A stretch of 64,000 bases of DNA, from positions 744,001 to 808,000 of the forward strand of contig NZ_JBEPOH010000002.1 in assembly GCF_040546685.1 (NCBI RefSeq), written 5' to 3'. Shown piece by piece: positions 16,859 to 25,424 of the stretch (its first letter is position 1; the number at the start of each line of letters is the position of its first letter). The notes below the pieces were generated by a model that was given only the letters and a program-made list of their open reading frames with translations, had not been told where the DNA came from and did no database searches. This stretch comes from Variovorax sp. OAS795. GTDB lineage: Bacteria; Pseudomonadota; Gammaproteobacteria; Burkholderiales; Burkholderiaceae_C. The translations under genes were made by a program, and so were the position numbers.

Positions 16859-19800
16859 ATGAACGACGGCGATCGCCTGCTCTCCGAAGGGGCCGAGGTG
16901 CTGGTGCGGGAGATCCTTGCGGCACCGCCCGATGCGCTGCACTGCGAGGTGCTGGTCATCGGCAGCGGCTACGGCGGCGCGGTGGCGGCCGCGCGGCTCG
17001 CGGGCGCGCAAGCCGCGGACGGCGCGACGGCCAGGGTCTACCTGCTGGAGCGCGGCAGCGAATACCTGCCGGGCGAATTTCCCGCCACCTTCGCGGAGCT
17101 GCCGGGCCATGTGCGCTTCAGCATGCAGGACGGCCGCCCCGCGCGCGGCAATGCTTCCGGGCTGTTCGACCTGCGCCTGGGCGGCGAGGTGAATGCGCTA
17201 GTGGGCAACGGGCTGGGCGGCGGCTCGCTCATCAACGCGGCGGTGATGGAGCGCGCCACGGCCGATGCCTTCGCGGCCGGCGCGTGGCCCGCGGGCCTGG
17301 ACCTCGCGGCGCTGGCGCCGGGCTACGTCCAGGCCGAGGCCATGCTGGCGCTGGAGCAGATCCCCGAGAGCGTCTCCAAGCTCGATTCCCTGATGAGGGC
17401 CGGCGAGCGGCTGCCCGGCGCCTCGCGCGGCAAGGCCCATGTCGCGATCGCCTTCGCCGACGGCACGCGCACCCCGGCGCAGGTGGCGATGCACCGGTGC
17501 CTGCGCTGCGGCGATTGCGTGAGCGGCTGCAACCACCGCGCCAAGAAATCGCTGGACACCAACTACCTGGCGCTGGCCCGTGCAGAGGGTGCGCGGCTGT
17601 TCACCGGCGGCACCGCGCATCGCATCGCGGCCCTCCCGGCAGGCGCCGGCTATGCGGTCGAGTTCTTCTTCACCGACCGCCGCAAGGCACGCACCGACAA
17701 CGCGAGGCCCTACGTGGTGCGCGCCCGGCAGGTCGTGGTGGCCGCCGGCACGCTCGGTTCCACCGAACTGCTGCTGCGCTCCAGGGATGCGGGACTGCCC
17801 GTCTCGCAGGCGCTCGGCCAGGGCTTTTCGGCCAACGGCGACATGATCGCGGTGGCGGCCGGGCAGGACGCCGAAGCGCTGTCCTGCGCAACCGAGGGCG
17901 AGGCGCCGGCGCAGCGCGGCATCGGGCCGACCATCACCGGGCTGCTGCGCACGCGCGCAGAAAAAGAAGGGCGCCCGCTGGTGATCGAGGAGTTCGCCAT
18001 TCCCGCGCCGTTGCGCCGCCTGCTGGCCGAGGTGGTCGCCACCACCGGCGCGCTGCATGCGCTCGCGGACACGGACCTCGACCTGCATGCGCCCGACGAG
18101 GCGCGCGACCCGCTGGCCCTGGACGACGCGATGCTGCGCCGCACGCCGGTCTACGGAATGATGGGCGACGACGGCGCCGCCGGCCGCATCGAGCTGGCCG
18201 GCGATGGCGGCCGCGAGGCGCTGCTGGCCGATGCACGGGTGCGCGTCGCGTGGCACAAGGCTGCGGCCCTTCCGGTGTTCGCGGCCCAGATGCGTGCGTT
18301 GCATGCGGTGCACGACGGCGAAGGCGGCCTCGGCGGACGCGTGCTGCCCAGCCCGCTGTGGAATCCGCTGCCGCCTTTTCGCAGCCTCTCGGGCCTGCTG
18401 GATGCGCCGGGCTCGGTGCTTACGGTGCATCCGCTCGGCGGCTGCCGCATGGCCGACACCCCCGCGCAGGGCGTGGTCGACAGTTGGGGCCGCGTGTTCG
18501 ACGGCGCGTCCGCTTCGCCGTCGCTGTTGCCGGGGCTCGCGGTGCTCGACGGTTCGATCGTGCCGGTCTCGCTCGGCATCAATCCCTCGCTCACCATCGC
18601 CGCGCTGGCCGAGCGCGCGGTGCCGATGCTGGCCGCGCAGTGGGGCCTGGCGCTGGCCGCAGCGTCGCAGCCGCCGCCGTCGGAACGGCCGCTGCGCCGC
18701 GACCTGAGCCTGCCTCGCGCGCCCGCGCCCACGCGAATCTCGCTGCGCGAGCGCATGACGGGCCGCGTGCAGATCGACGGCCAGGCCTTCGCGCTGAGCG
18801 CCGAGGTGGCGTTCGAGCCCGTCGACGTGCCGGCCCTGCGTGCCACGCCGCGCGCGCTGGCCCAGCCGCTGGTGCGCCTGCGCTTCGGCGAGGGCGACGG
18901 TGCGCCCGTCGCGTATTGCAGCGGCACCGCCTCGATGCTGGTGCGCGAGAAGAGCGACAGCATCGAGCGCATCCTGCGCAGCCATGCGCTGGCGCGAAGG
19001 AAGCTGCTGGCGCTCGCGAAGGTGTTGATCGCTTCACGCGCGCCCGCGGCGACCGCGGTCGACGGCAACGACGAAGGTGAGGACGGCGTGGCCTTCGACG
19101 GCCCGGTCATGGCCGACCTGCTGGCGCTGTGCTCGCACCTCGGCCAGGCGCGGCTGATCGAATACGACTGGACCGTGGAGCGCGTCGAGCACGGTGCGCC
19201 GCTGAAGGTGGGCGACCGGCTGCGGCTCACCAAGCGCATCGCCTTCGTCGAGGGCGGCAACCCGTGGCGCCAGCTCAGCGAGGGCGAGCTGCGCCAGGTC
19301 GACGCGCAAGGGACGAAGCCGCTCGGCCGGATGGTGCTGGACCCTTCGTATTTCGTGGAGCAGCTGCAGCCGCTCCTGCGCGTCGAGCACCAGCAGGACA
19401 TGCCCAACCAGCTCGGCGACCTTGCGGAGCTCGCGCTCTGGGTGCTGCGCATGGTGCTGCAGATCCACCTGCTGAGCTTCGTGCCGCCGCCCGATTCGCC
19501 GCTGCACGACTGGGAGCGCCTGCCTGGCGAGGTGAATGGCGTGCAGCCGGAGCCGGTCGACATCGCAGCCGTGGCTGGCACGCCCGGCACGCCGCCGCGG
19601 CTGCTGTCGCGCTACCGCCCGCCGGTGCGCCGCGCGGGCACGCGGCCGGTGATGCTGATCCACGGCTACGGCGCGAGCGGTTCCACCTTCGCGCACAGGA
19701 GCATTCCCGGCAACCTGGTGCACACGCTGCTTGAGGCCGGGCGCGAGGTCTGGCTGCTCGACCTGCGCACCAGCATCGGCTTTGCATGCCCGCCGCGTGC

Positions 19801-22438
19801 CTACTGGTCGTTCGACGAAGTGGCCGAGGCCGACATTCCCGACGCCTTGCGCACCGTGCAGGCGGCGTATCCCATGCCGGCCGGTGCGGCACCGGTCCAG
19901 GTCGACGTGGTGGCGCATTGCATCGGCGCCGCCATGTTCAGTGCGGCGGTGCTGCGCCTGCCGGGCCTGCATGCGTCCATCGGCGCGGTGGTGCTGTCGC
20001 AGGTCGGGCCGCTGCTGCGCGCCACGGCCTTCAACCGGTTCCGCGGCTATGTGGCGGGCTACCTGCAGCAGTTCATCGGCGTGGACGAGTTCGACACGCG
20101 CCCCGCGCTCACGCCCATGAAGCGCCTGCTCGTCGACGGCCTGCTGGCGACCTTTCCCTATGCCGACGACGACGGCGAAGCCGCGCGCCTGCGCAGCGCG
20201 CCGGGCTTTGCAGCTGTGCGGCACCGGGCCGATGCGATCTTCGGCCAGACCATGCGGCTGCACAACATCGGCAAGGACACGCTCGATGCGCTCGATTCGA
20301 TCTACGGCTTCGTCAAGCTGCGGGGCCTCGCGCAGGTCGGCCACTATGCGCGCGAAGAGGTGCTGACCGACGCCGGGGGCCAGGCCCACGCCGTGGGCTT
20401 CGAGCAGCTCGGCGAGCGCTTCGGCTTTCCGGTCTTCATGCTGCATGGGCAGCGCAACGCGGTGTTCGACTGGCGCGGCTCGTACGAGAGCTTCTGGCTG
20501 CTCAAGCGCGTGTTCGGCAAGGATGGCGGGCTGTCGCGGGAACCGCCGGCGCTGCCGGATCCGTCGGACCCTTCGAGGCCCTCCGGCGGCGACCTGTTCC
20601 TGGGTGAAGGCACGCCGCACCAGCTGCTGGTGCTCGGCGCCTACGGGCACCAGGACACGCTGATCGGCGAGAAGGCCTGCACCGACGTGTTCCCGCACAT
20701 CGTGCGCTTCCTCGAAGTCTTCGACAAGAAGCCCGGCGCCGGCAGGCCGGTGCCGCCCGACTGGCTGGCCCGCCTGCCGTGGACCGGCCCCTGGCTCGGC
20801 CATGCGAGCCGTTCGGGCGGCAACGCGGGACGGCTGCATTGCCGCCTGGCGCTGCGCGCGCCGCCGGCCCATGTGTCGGCGCGCGCCGTGGTGTTCGTGC
20901 CCGCTTGGCGCCGCGCGGGGCGCTGGTGCTTCGACTACCCGTGGATGGTGGGCCTTGCGACCACGCGCGAGACGCTGCAGCAGGAGGCGCTGGAGATCGA
21001 CCTCTTCGACGACCGGCTCGCCGAGTACCAGGGCTTTGCGGTGCTGACCGTGCACGACGACCTGCCGGTGGCGCGCGGGCCCGTCGAAGTGCTGGGCCGC
21101 AGGCTCGCCGCCGGGCTGTTCGCGGCGCCGCAGGACGAGCCCATCGAGCCGGTCCGCGTCGAGGTGATGCGAACGCTGGACGCGGCCACCGACGCGCAGC
21201 GCGAGCGCGCCGTGGTGCGCCTCGATCCGGCATGGACCGGCGCCGTGCAGCTCGAGGGCGAGCCGGCGCAGGCCTCGCTGTGCTTCGCGCTGGCGAGCTG
21301 CCAGTACGTGCCGGGCCTGGTCGATCGCGTGCCCGCGCAGGCTTCGTACCGGCGGCTGGCTCAGCGGCTCGAACTGCTCGCGCCACCGCACAGGCCGCAA
21401 TTGCTGGTACTGGCCGGCGACCAGGTGTATGTCGACCAGACGGCGGGGCTCTTCGTGCCGGCCGGCGGCGACGACGTGGGCCAGGCCTATGCGCTCACCT
21501 TCAGGCTGGAGGCGCTGCGCCAGGTGATGGCGTCGCTGCCGACCTATCCGCTGCTCGACGACCACGAGGTGATGGACGACTGGACGCCGGGGCCCGACCC
21601 CTACGCAACGCCGGGGGTGCGCGCCGCGCTCGACGGCTACTTCGCGCAGCAGCACAAGCTGGTGCACGGCGCCGCGGCGCACCGCGACCAGCGGCCCTTC
21701 GACTACCGCATCGCGCCGGCCGGCTTCCCGTTCTGCATGCTCGACACGCGCAGCATGCGGCAGGCCCGGACGCTGCGCGCCGACGCGCCAGCGGCGAGCG
21801 CCGCCACGCCGCTCGCCCAGGCGGCGATCCGCGCCGGGGCCGGCATGGGCGATCTCGCGAAGTGGCTGGTGGCCGCGCCCGCCGGCTTGCCCAAGTTCAT
21901 CGTCTCGCCCGTGGCGCTGTTCCCGATGCCGCGCGCCGCCGTGTTCGGCGACCCGTCGGAACGCCTGGGGCTCGACGACTGGAGCGGGTACCCGGCCTCG
22001 CAGCGTGCACTGCTCGAACTGCTGCGCGACACCAGTGCGCGCCATGTCGTGGTGCTCTCGGGCGACCGGCACATGTCGAGCGTTTCGAGCCTCTGGCTGC
22101 AGTCGGCATCGGGGCCGGTGGAGGTGATCTCGGTCGTGTCCTCGGGCCTGTATGCGCCCTGGCCCTTCGTCAATGCGCGGCCCGACGCGTTCTGGCTCGA
22201 CGGCGAAGTCGAGCTCGGGACCGTGCCCGGTGCCTTCCGCGCCACCATGGCCACCGCAGCCGTGGGCACCGGCAACGGCTTCGCGATGCTGCAGGTGGCG
22301 CGCGGCGCGGGCGGTCACTGGCGCATCGGCGTCACGCTGGACCTGGACGAGGGACTCACGCAGTGCGAGCGCGACCTCGATCCCGCGGGCGGCAACGGCT
22401 GGACGGTGGAAGGTCCGGCGCGCTTCGCGCGCGCCTAG
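16859..22438 (+). CDS. Giant fusion: GMC oxidoreductase + alpha/beta hydrolase + PhoD-type phosphatase
   Basis: This is one uninterrupted 1859-codon gene with a GAGGAG site. Residues about 25-600 form a cholesterol-oxidase-like GMC flavoprotein (IGSGYGGAVAAARLAG, C-terminal VHPLGGCRMAD). Inside it Cys214, 217, 220 and 224 make a CX2CX2CX3C pattern. Residues 620-860 form a linker domain I do not recognise. Residues about 925-1290 are an alpha/beta hydrolase (LIHGYGASG) with probable triad Cys1021 (VAHCIGA), Asp1204 and His1264, so Cys replaces the usual Ser. Residues about 1470-1859 are a PhoD-like metallophosphatase (LAGDQVYVDQ, DDHEVMDDW, SGDRHMSS). There is no signal peptide, so it should be cytosolic, unlike ordinary PhoD. 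It may process a sterol- or lipid-like ester, but this is unproven. Confidence 0.88.
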   Translation: MNDGDRLLSEGAEVLVREILAAPPDALHCEVLVIGSGYGGAVAAARLAGAQAADGATARVYLLERGSEYLPGEFPATFAELPGHVRFSMQDGRPARGNASGLFDLRLGGEVNALVGNGLGGGSLINAAVMERATADAFAAGAWPAGLDLAALAPGYVQAEAMLALEQIPESVSKLDSLMRAGERLPGASRGKAHVAIAFADGTRTPAQVAMHRCLRCGDCVSGCNHRAKKSLDTNYLALARAEGARLFTGGTAHRIAALPAGAGYAVEFFFTDRRKARTDNARPYVVRARQVVVAAGTLGSTELLLRSRDAGLPVSQALGQGFSANGDMIAVAAGQDAEALSCATEGEAPAQRGIGPTITGLLRTRAEKEGRPLVIEEFAIPAPLRRLLAEVVATTGALHALADTDLDLHAPDEARDPLALDDAMLRRTPVYGMMGDDGAAGRIELAGDGGREALLADARVRVAWHKAAALPVFAAQMRALHAVHDGEGGLGGRVLPSPLWNPLPPFRSLSGLLDAPGSVLTVHPLGGCRMADTPAQGVVDSWGRVFDGASASPSLLPGLAVLDGSIVPVSLGINPSLTIAALAERAVPMLAAQWGLALAAASQPPPSERPLRRDLSLPRAPAPTRISLRERMTGRVQIDGQAFALSAEVAFEPVDVPALRATPRALAQPLVRLRFGEGDGAPVAYCSGTASMLVREKSDSIERILRSHALARRKLLALAKVLIASRAPAATAVDGNDEGEDGVAFDGPVMADLLALCSHLGQARLIEYDWTVERVEHGAPLKVGDRLRLTKRIAFVEGGNPWRQLSEGELRQVDAQGTKPLGRMVLDPSYFVEQLQPLLRVEHQQDMPNQLGDLAELALWVLRMVLQIHLLSFVPPPDSPLHDWERLPGEVNGVQPEPVDIAAVAGTPGTPPRLLSRYRPPVRRAGTRPVMLIHGYGASGSTFAHRSIPGNLVHTLLEAGREVWLLDLRTSIGFACPPRAYWSFDEVAEADIPDALRTVQAAYPMPAGAAPVQVDVVAHCIGAAMFSAAVLRLPGLHASIGAVVLSQVGPLLRATAFNRFRGYVAGYLQQFIGVDEFDTRPALTPMKRLLVDGLLATFPYADDDGEAARLRSAPGFAAVRHRADAIFGQTMRLHNIGKDTLDALDSIYGFVKLRGLAQVGHYAREEVLTDAGGQAHAVGFEQLGERFGFPVFMLHGQRNAVFDWRGSYESFWLLKRVFGKDGGLSREPPALPDPSDPSRPSGGDLFLGEGTPHQLLVLGAYGHQDTLIGEKACTDVFPHIVRFLEVFDKKPGAGRPVPPDWLARLPWTGPWLGHASRSGGNAGRLHCRLALRAPPAHVSARAVVFVPAWRRAGRWCFDYPWMVGLATTRETLQQEALEIDLFDDRLAEYQGFAVLTVHDDLPVARGPVEVLGRRLAAGLFAAPQDEPIEPVRVEVMRTLDAATDAQRERAVVRLDPAWTGAVQLEGEPAQASLCFALASCQYVPGLVDRVPAQASYRRLAQRLELLAPPHRPQLLVLAGDQVYVDQTAGLFVPAGGDDVGQAYALTFRLEALRQVMASLPTYPLLDDHEVMDDWTPGPDPYATPGVRAALDGYFAQQHKLVHGAAAHRDQRPFDYRIAPAGFPFCMLDTRSMRQARTLRADAPAASAATPLAQAAIRAGAGMGDLAKWLVAAPAGLPKFIVSPVALFPMPRAAVFGDPSERLGLDDWSGYPASQRALLELLRDTSARHVVVLSGDRHMSSVSSLWLQSASGPVEVISVVSSGLYAPWPFVNARPDAFWLDGEVELGTVPGAFRATMATAAVGTGNGFAMLQVARGAGGHWRIGVTLDLDEGLTQCERDLDPAGGNGWTVEGPARFARA

Positions 22439-22467
22439 CGCCGGACCTGCCGGACCTGCCTCGGTCC

Positions 22468-23217
22468 TCAGTCGCCGGGGATGTGCGGCGGGCGCAGTTC
22501 CACGGCCTTGGTCGACTTCTTGCGCAGCCGGATGTTGAGCATCTCCACGCCCAGCGAGAACGCCATCGCGAAGTACACATAACCCTTCGGCACGTGATGT
22601 CCGAAGCCTTCGGCGACCAGCACCACGCCCACCACCACCAGGAAGGCCAGCGCGAGCATCTTGATGGTCGGATGGTTCGAGACGAAGCGCCCGATCGGTC
22701 CGGCGAACAGCATCATGAGAAAGACCGACACGATCACCGCGGCGATCATGACGCGCACGTCGTCCACCATGCCCACGGCCGTGATGATCGAGTCCAGCGA
22801 GAACACCAGGTCGATCACCATGATCTGCAGGATGACGGAGGCGAAGGTGGCCGTGACCGGATTGGCCTTCTGCTCGTGCCCGCCTTCCAGCGACTGGTGG
22901 ACCTCGCTCGTGCTCTTCCAGATCAGGAACAGCCCGCCCAGGATGAGGATCAGGTCCCGGCCCGAGATGTCCTTGCCCAGCACCGAGAAGAGCGGAGACA
23001 CCAGGCCGACGATCCAGGCGAGCACCAGCAGCAGACCGATGCGCATGAACATGGCCATGAACAGGCCGACGCGGCGCGCGAGTTCGCGCCTGGCGGGCGG
23101 CAGCTTGTCGACCAGGATCGAGATGAAGATGATGTTGTCGATGCCCAGCACGAGCTCGAGCGCAGTGAGCGTTGCAAAGGCGATCCAGACCTGGGGGTCC
23201 GTCAGGAGTTCAAGCAT
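22468..23217 (-). CDS. TerC-family integral membrane protein
   Basis: The 249-residue protein has the TerC core: LELVLGIDNIIFISILVDKL near the N terminus and the matching QIMVIDLVFSLDSIITAVG in the second half. Each contains the conserved acidic residue within a membrane helix. About seven transmembrane segments are visible. The family takes part in metal (often manganese) export or tellurite resistance and may help load exported metalloenzymes. An AAGGA site precedes MLELLTD. It converges with the fusion gene across a 29-base gap and shows no operon partner. Confidence 0.92.
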   Translation of the reverse strand: MLELLTDPQVWIAFATLTALELVLGIDNIIFISILVDKLPPARRELARRVGLFMAMFMRIGLLLVLAWIVGLVSPLFSVLGKDISGRDLILILGGLFLIWKSTSEVHQSLEGGHEQKANPVTATFASVILQIMVIDLVFSLDSIITAVGMVDDVRVMIAAVIVSVFLMMLFAGPIGRFVSNHPTIKMLALAFLVVVGVVLVAEGFGHHVPKGYVYFAMAFSLGVEMLNIRLRKKSTKAVELRPPHIPGD

Positions 23218-23255
23218 CGATTTCCTTTTCAGTGCGTTGGGCGTACGCCAACAGT

Positions 23256-24191
23256 CTAGGGCAGCGGGGCGGGCGGCAAGAGCGCTTTCGCGAACGATTC
23301 CGCCAGGCAATCGACGAACACCCGGATGCGCGAGGAGAGCTGGTGCCGCTGCGCATACACGGCATGGATGTCGGCATTGGGCGTGCGGTACTGCGGCAGC
23401 ACCTGGACCAGCCGGCCGCTCGCGAGATAGCGCGCGACGTCCCACTCCGCGCGCATCACGATGCCGTGCCCGTCGAGCGCCCAGCGCACCGCGATCTCTC
23501 CGTCGTTGGTGGTCAGCGCGCCGCGCACCTTGATGCTCTCGGTGTGTTCGCGGCGGCCCTTTCCGCTCGACAGCCGCCAGACGCCGTAGGCATCGTTGCC
23601 CTGGCGGATCCCGATGCAGTCGTGGCGCGCCAGGTCGCTCGGCACCACCGGCATGCCGCGCTGGGCCAGGTACCTGGGCGAGGCGCACAGCAGCCGCCGG
23701 TTGGGCGCCAGGCGCCTGGCGATCACCCGCGCATCCGGCGGTTCTCCGAAGCGCACGCAGACGTCGAAGGCATCGTCGGTGAGCGGCGGCGGATCGGCCG
23801 AGAGCTGCAGCTGCACCTCCACGTCGGGGCACAGGCGGCTGTAGCGCGAGATCACGGGCGCCACGTGCATCCGGCCGAACCCCAGCGTGGCATTCACGCG
23901 CAGCAGGCCCTTCGGCGAGCCCCTGCCCTTGGCCAGCAGCTGGTCGAGGTCGTCGAGCTCGCCGAGGATGCGGCGCGCATGTTCGAGGAACACCTCGCCC
24001 TCCGGCGTGAGGCTCATGCGGCGCGTGGTGCGGTTGACCAGCGTCGTGCGCAGCCGCTGCTCCATCTGGGACAGCCGCTTGCTCACGGCCGGCGTGGACA
24101 CGCCCAGGTTGCGGGCCGCGGCGCTCAGGCTGCCGCCGGTCGCAATCTGCACGAAGAAGCCCAGTTCGGAGGGCTGGATGCCTGGGTTCAT
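23256..24191 (-). CDS. LysR-family regulator (DmlR-like)
   Basis: The 311-residue LysR protein has an N-terminal helix-turn-helix (GSLSAAARNLGVSTPAVSKR) and an effector domain of the DmlR/CrgA type (FDVCVRFGEPPDARVIARRL). It is divergent from a tartrate/D-malate dehydrogenase gene. A long perfect inverted repeat sits between them, the classical layout for LysR control of the divergent gene. The effector is probably a hydroxy dicarboxylate such as D-malate or tartrate, by context. Confidence 0.88.
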   Translation of the reverse strand: MNPGIQPSELGFFVQIATGGSLSAAARNLGVSTPAVSKRLSQMEQRLRTTLVNRTTRRMSLTPEGEVFLEHARRILGELDDLDQLLAKGRGSPKGLLRVNATLGFGRMHVAPVISRYSRLCPDVEVQLQLSADPPPLTDDAFDVCVRFGEPPDARVIARRLAPNRRLLCASPRYLAQRGMPVVPSDLARHDCIGIRQGNDAYGVWRLSSGKGRREHTESIKVRGALTTNDGEIAVRWALDGHGIVMRAEWDVARYLASGRLVQVLPQYRTPNADIHAVYAQRHQLSSRIRVFVDCLAESFAKALLPPAPLP

Positions 24192-24211
24192 GGTCGCTTG
24201 ATTGTTGACTT

Positions 24212-24240
24212 GCAGTTAAGGATGGATTCACTTTAACTGC
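24212..24240. promoter_or_regulatory. Candidate LysR operator (GCAGTTAA-N13-TTAACTGC)
   Basis: A perfect inverted repeat with 8-base arms and a 13-base spacer lies 20 bases from the LysR start and about 60 bases before the dehydrogenase start. It has the size and position of a LysR recognition-binding site. Binding is inferred. Confidence 0.55.
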
Positions 24241-24299
24241 GCGGCGCCCTCGGGTGCAACCGACAGAATCGGCCTCATCGAACCAAGGACCCAACCCCC

Positions 24300-25364
24300 A
24301 TGAAGACGTACAAGATCGCAACCATTCCCGGCGACGGCATCGGCAAGGAAGTGGTGCCCGCCGGCCGGCAGGTGCTCGAAGCGCTGGCCCAGGCCGAACG
24401 CAGTTTCAGCTTCGAGTTCGAGAACTTCGACTGGGGCGGCGACTACTTTCGCGCGCACGGCGTGATGATGCCCGCAGGCGGCCTCGATGCGCTGCGCGAC
24501 AAGGACGCGATCCTGTTCGGCTCGGCGGGCGATCCGCACATTCCCGACCACATCACGCTCTGGGGCTTGCGCCTCAAGATCTGCCAGGGCTTCGACCAGT
24601 ACGCCAACGTGCGTCCGACGCGCATCCTGCCCGGCATCGACGGGCCGCTGAAGCGCTGCGGGCCGGACGACCTGAACTGGGTGATCGTGCGCGAGAACTC
24701 CGAAGGCGAGTACGCCGGTGTCGGCGGCCGCGTGCACCAGGGCCACCCGATCGAAGCCGCCACCGACGTCTCGATGATGACGCGCGCCGGCGTGGAACGC
24801 ATCATGCGCTTCGCCTTCCGCCTCGCACAGTCGCGCCCCCGCAAGCTCCTGACCGTCATCACCAAGAGCAATGCGCAGCGCCACGCCATGGTGATGTGGG
24901 ACGAGATCGCGCTGCAGATCTCCAAGGAGTTCCCGGACGTGACCTGGGACAAGGAACTGGTCGATGCATCCACCGCGCGGATGATCAACAAGCCCGCGTC
25001 GCTCGACACCATCGTCGCGACCAACCTGCATGCGGACATCCTCAGCGACCTGGCCGCCGCGCTCGCGGGCAGCCTGGGCATCGCGCCGACCGGCAACATC
25101 GATCCCGAGCGGCGCTATCCCTCGATGTTCGAGCCGATCCACGGCTCGGCCTTCGACATCATGGGCCAGGGCCTGGCCAATCCGGTCGGCACCTTCTGGT
25201 CGGTCGTGATGATGCTGGAGCACCTCGGCGAATCCGAGGCCGCGCAGCGCGTCATGAAGGCCGTCGAAGCCGTCACGGCCGACCCGGCGCTCCACACGCG
25301 GGACCTCGGCGGCACCGCCACCACCGCGCAGGTCACGCAGGCCGTGTGCGCGCAGCTCGCATAG
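24300..25364 (+). CDS. Tartrate/D-malate dehydrogenase (isopropylmalate dehydrogenase family)
   Basis: The 354-residue protein belongs to the beta-decarboxylating dehydrogenases. It shows IPGDGIGKEVVPAG at the N terminus, the substrate-loop Arg cluster (YANVRPTRILPG), VRENSEGEYAGVGGR, the Asp-containing metal site ATNLHADILSDLAAAL and GSAFDIMGQGLANPVG. The RENSEGEY form is typical of tartrate/D-malate dehydrogenases rather than LeuB. It would oxidise and decarboxylate D-malate or tartrate with NAD+, a metal ion and usually K+. It is divergent from a LysR gene and is followed by a Bug receptor 60 bases downstream, which suggests a small uptake-and-use module. Confidence 0.9.
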   Translation: MKTYKIATIPGDGIGKEVVPAGRQVLEALAQAERSFSFEFENFDWGGDYFRAHGVMMPAGGLDALRDKDAILFGSAGDPHIPDHITLWGLRLKICQGFDQYANVRPTRILPGIDGPLKRCGPDDLNWVIVRENSEGEYAGVGGRVHQGHPIEAATDVSMMTRAGVERIMRFAFRLAQSRPRKLLTVITKSNAQRHAMVMWDEIALQISKEFPDVTWDKELVDASTARMINKPASLDTIVATNLHADILSDLAAALAGSLGIAPTGNIDPERRYPSMFEPIHGSAFDIMGQGLANPVGTFWSVVMMLEHLGESEAAQRVMKAVEAVTADPALHTRDLGGTATTAQVTQAVCAQLA

Positions 25365-25424
25365 CAGTTCCTGCGGCAGACCGAACAAGTACGGCGCAGA
25401 CCGCCAACCCGGAGACAAGACATC

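Noticed and set aside
19034..22318. A very long open frame on the minus strand opposite the fusion gene
   Set aside because: High GC with G/C-ending codons leaves antisense frames open. Its translation has no recognisable domain, and the + strand protein is clearly real.
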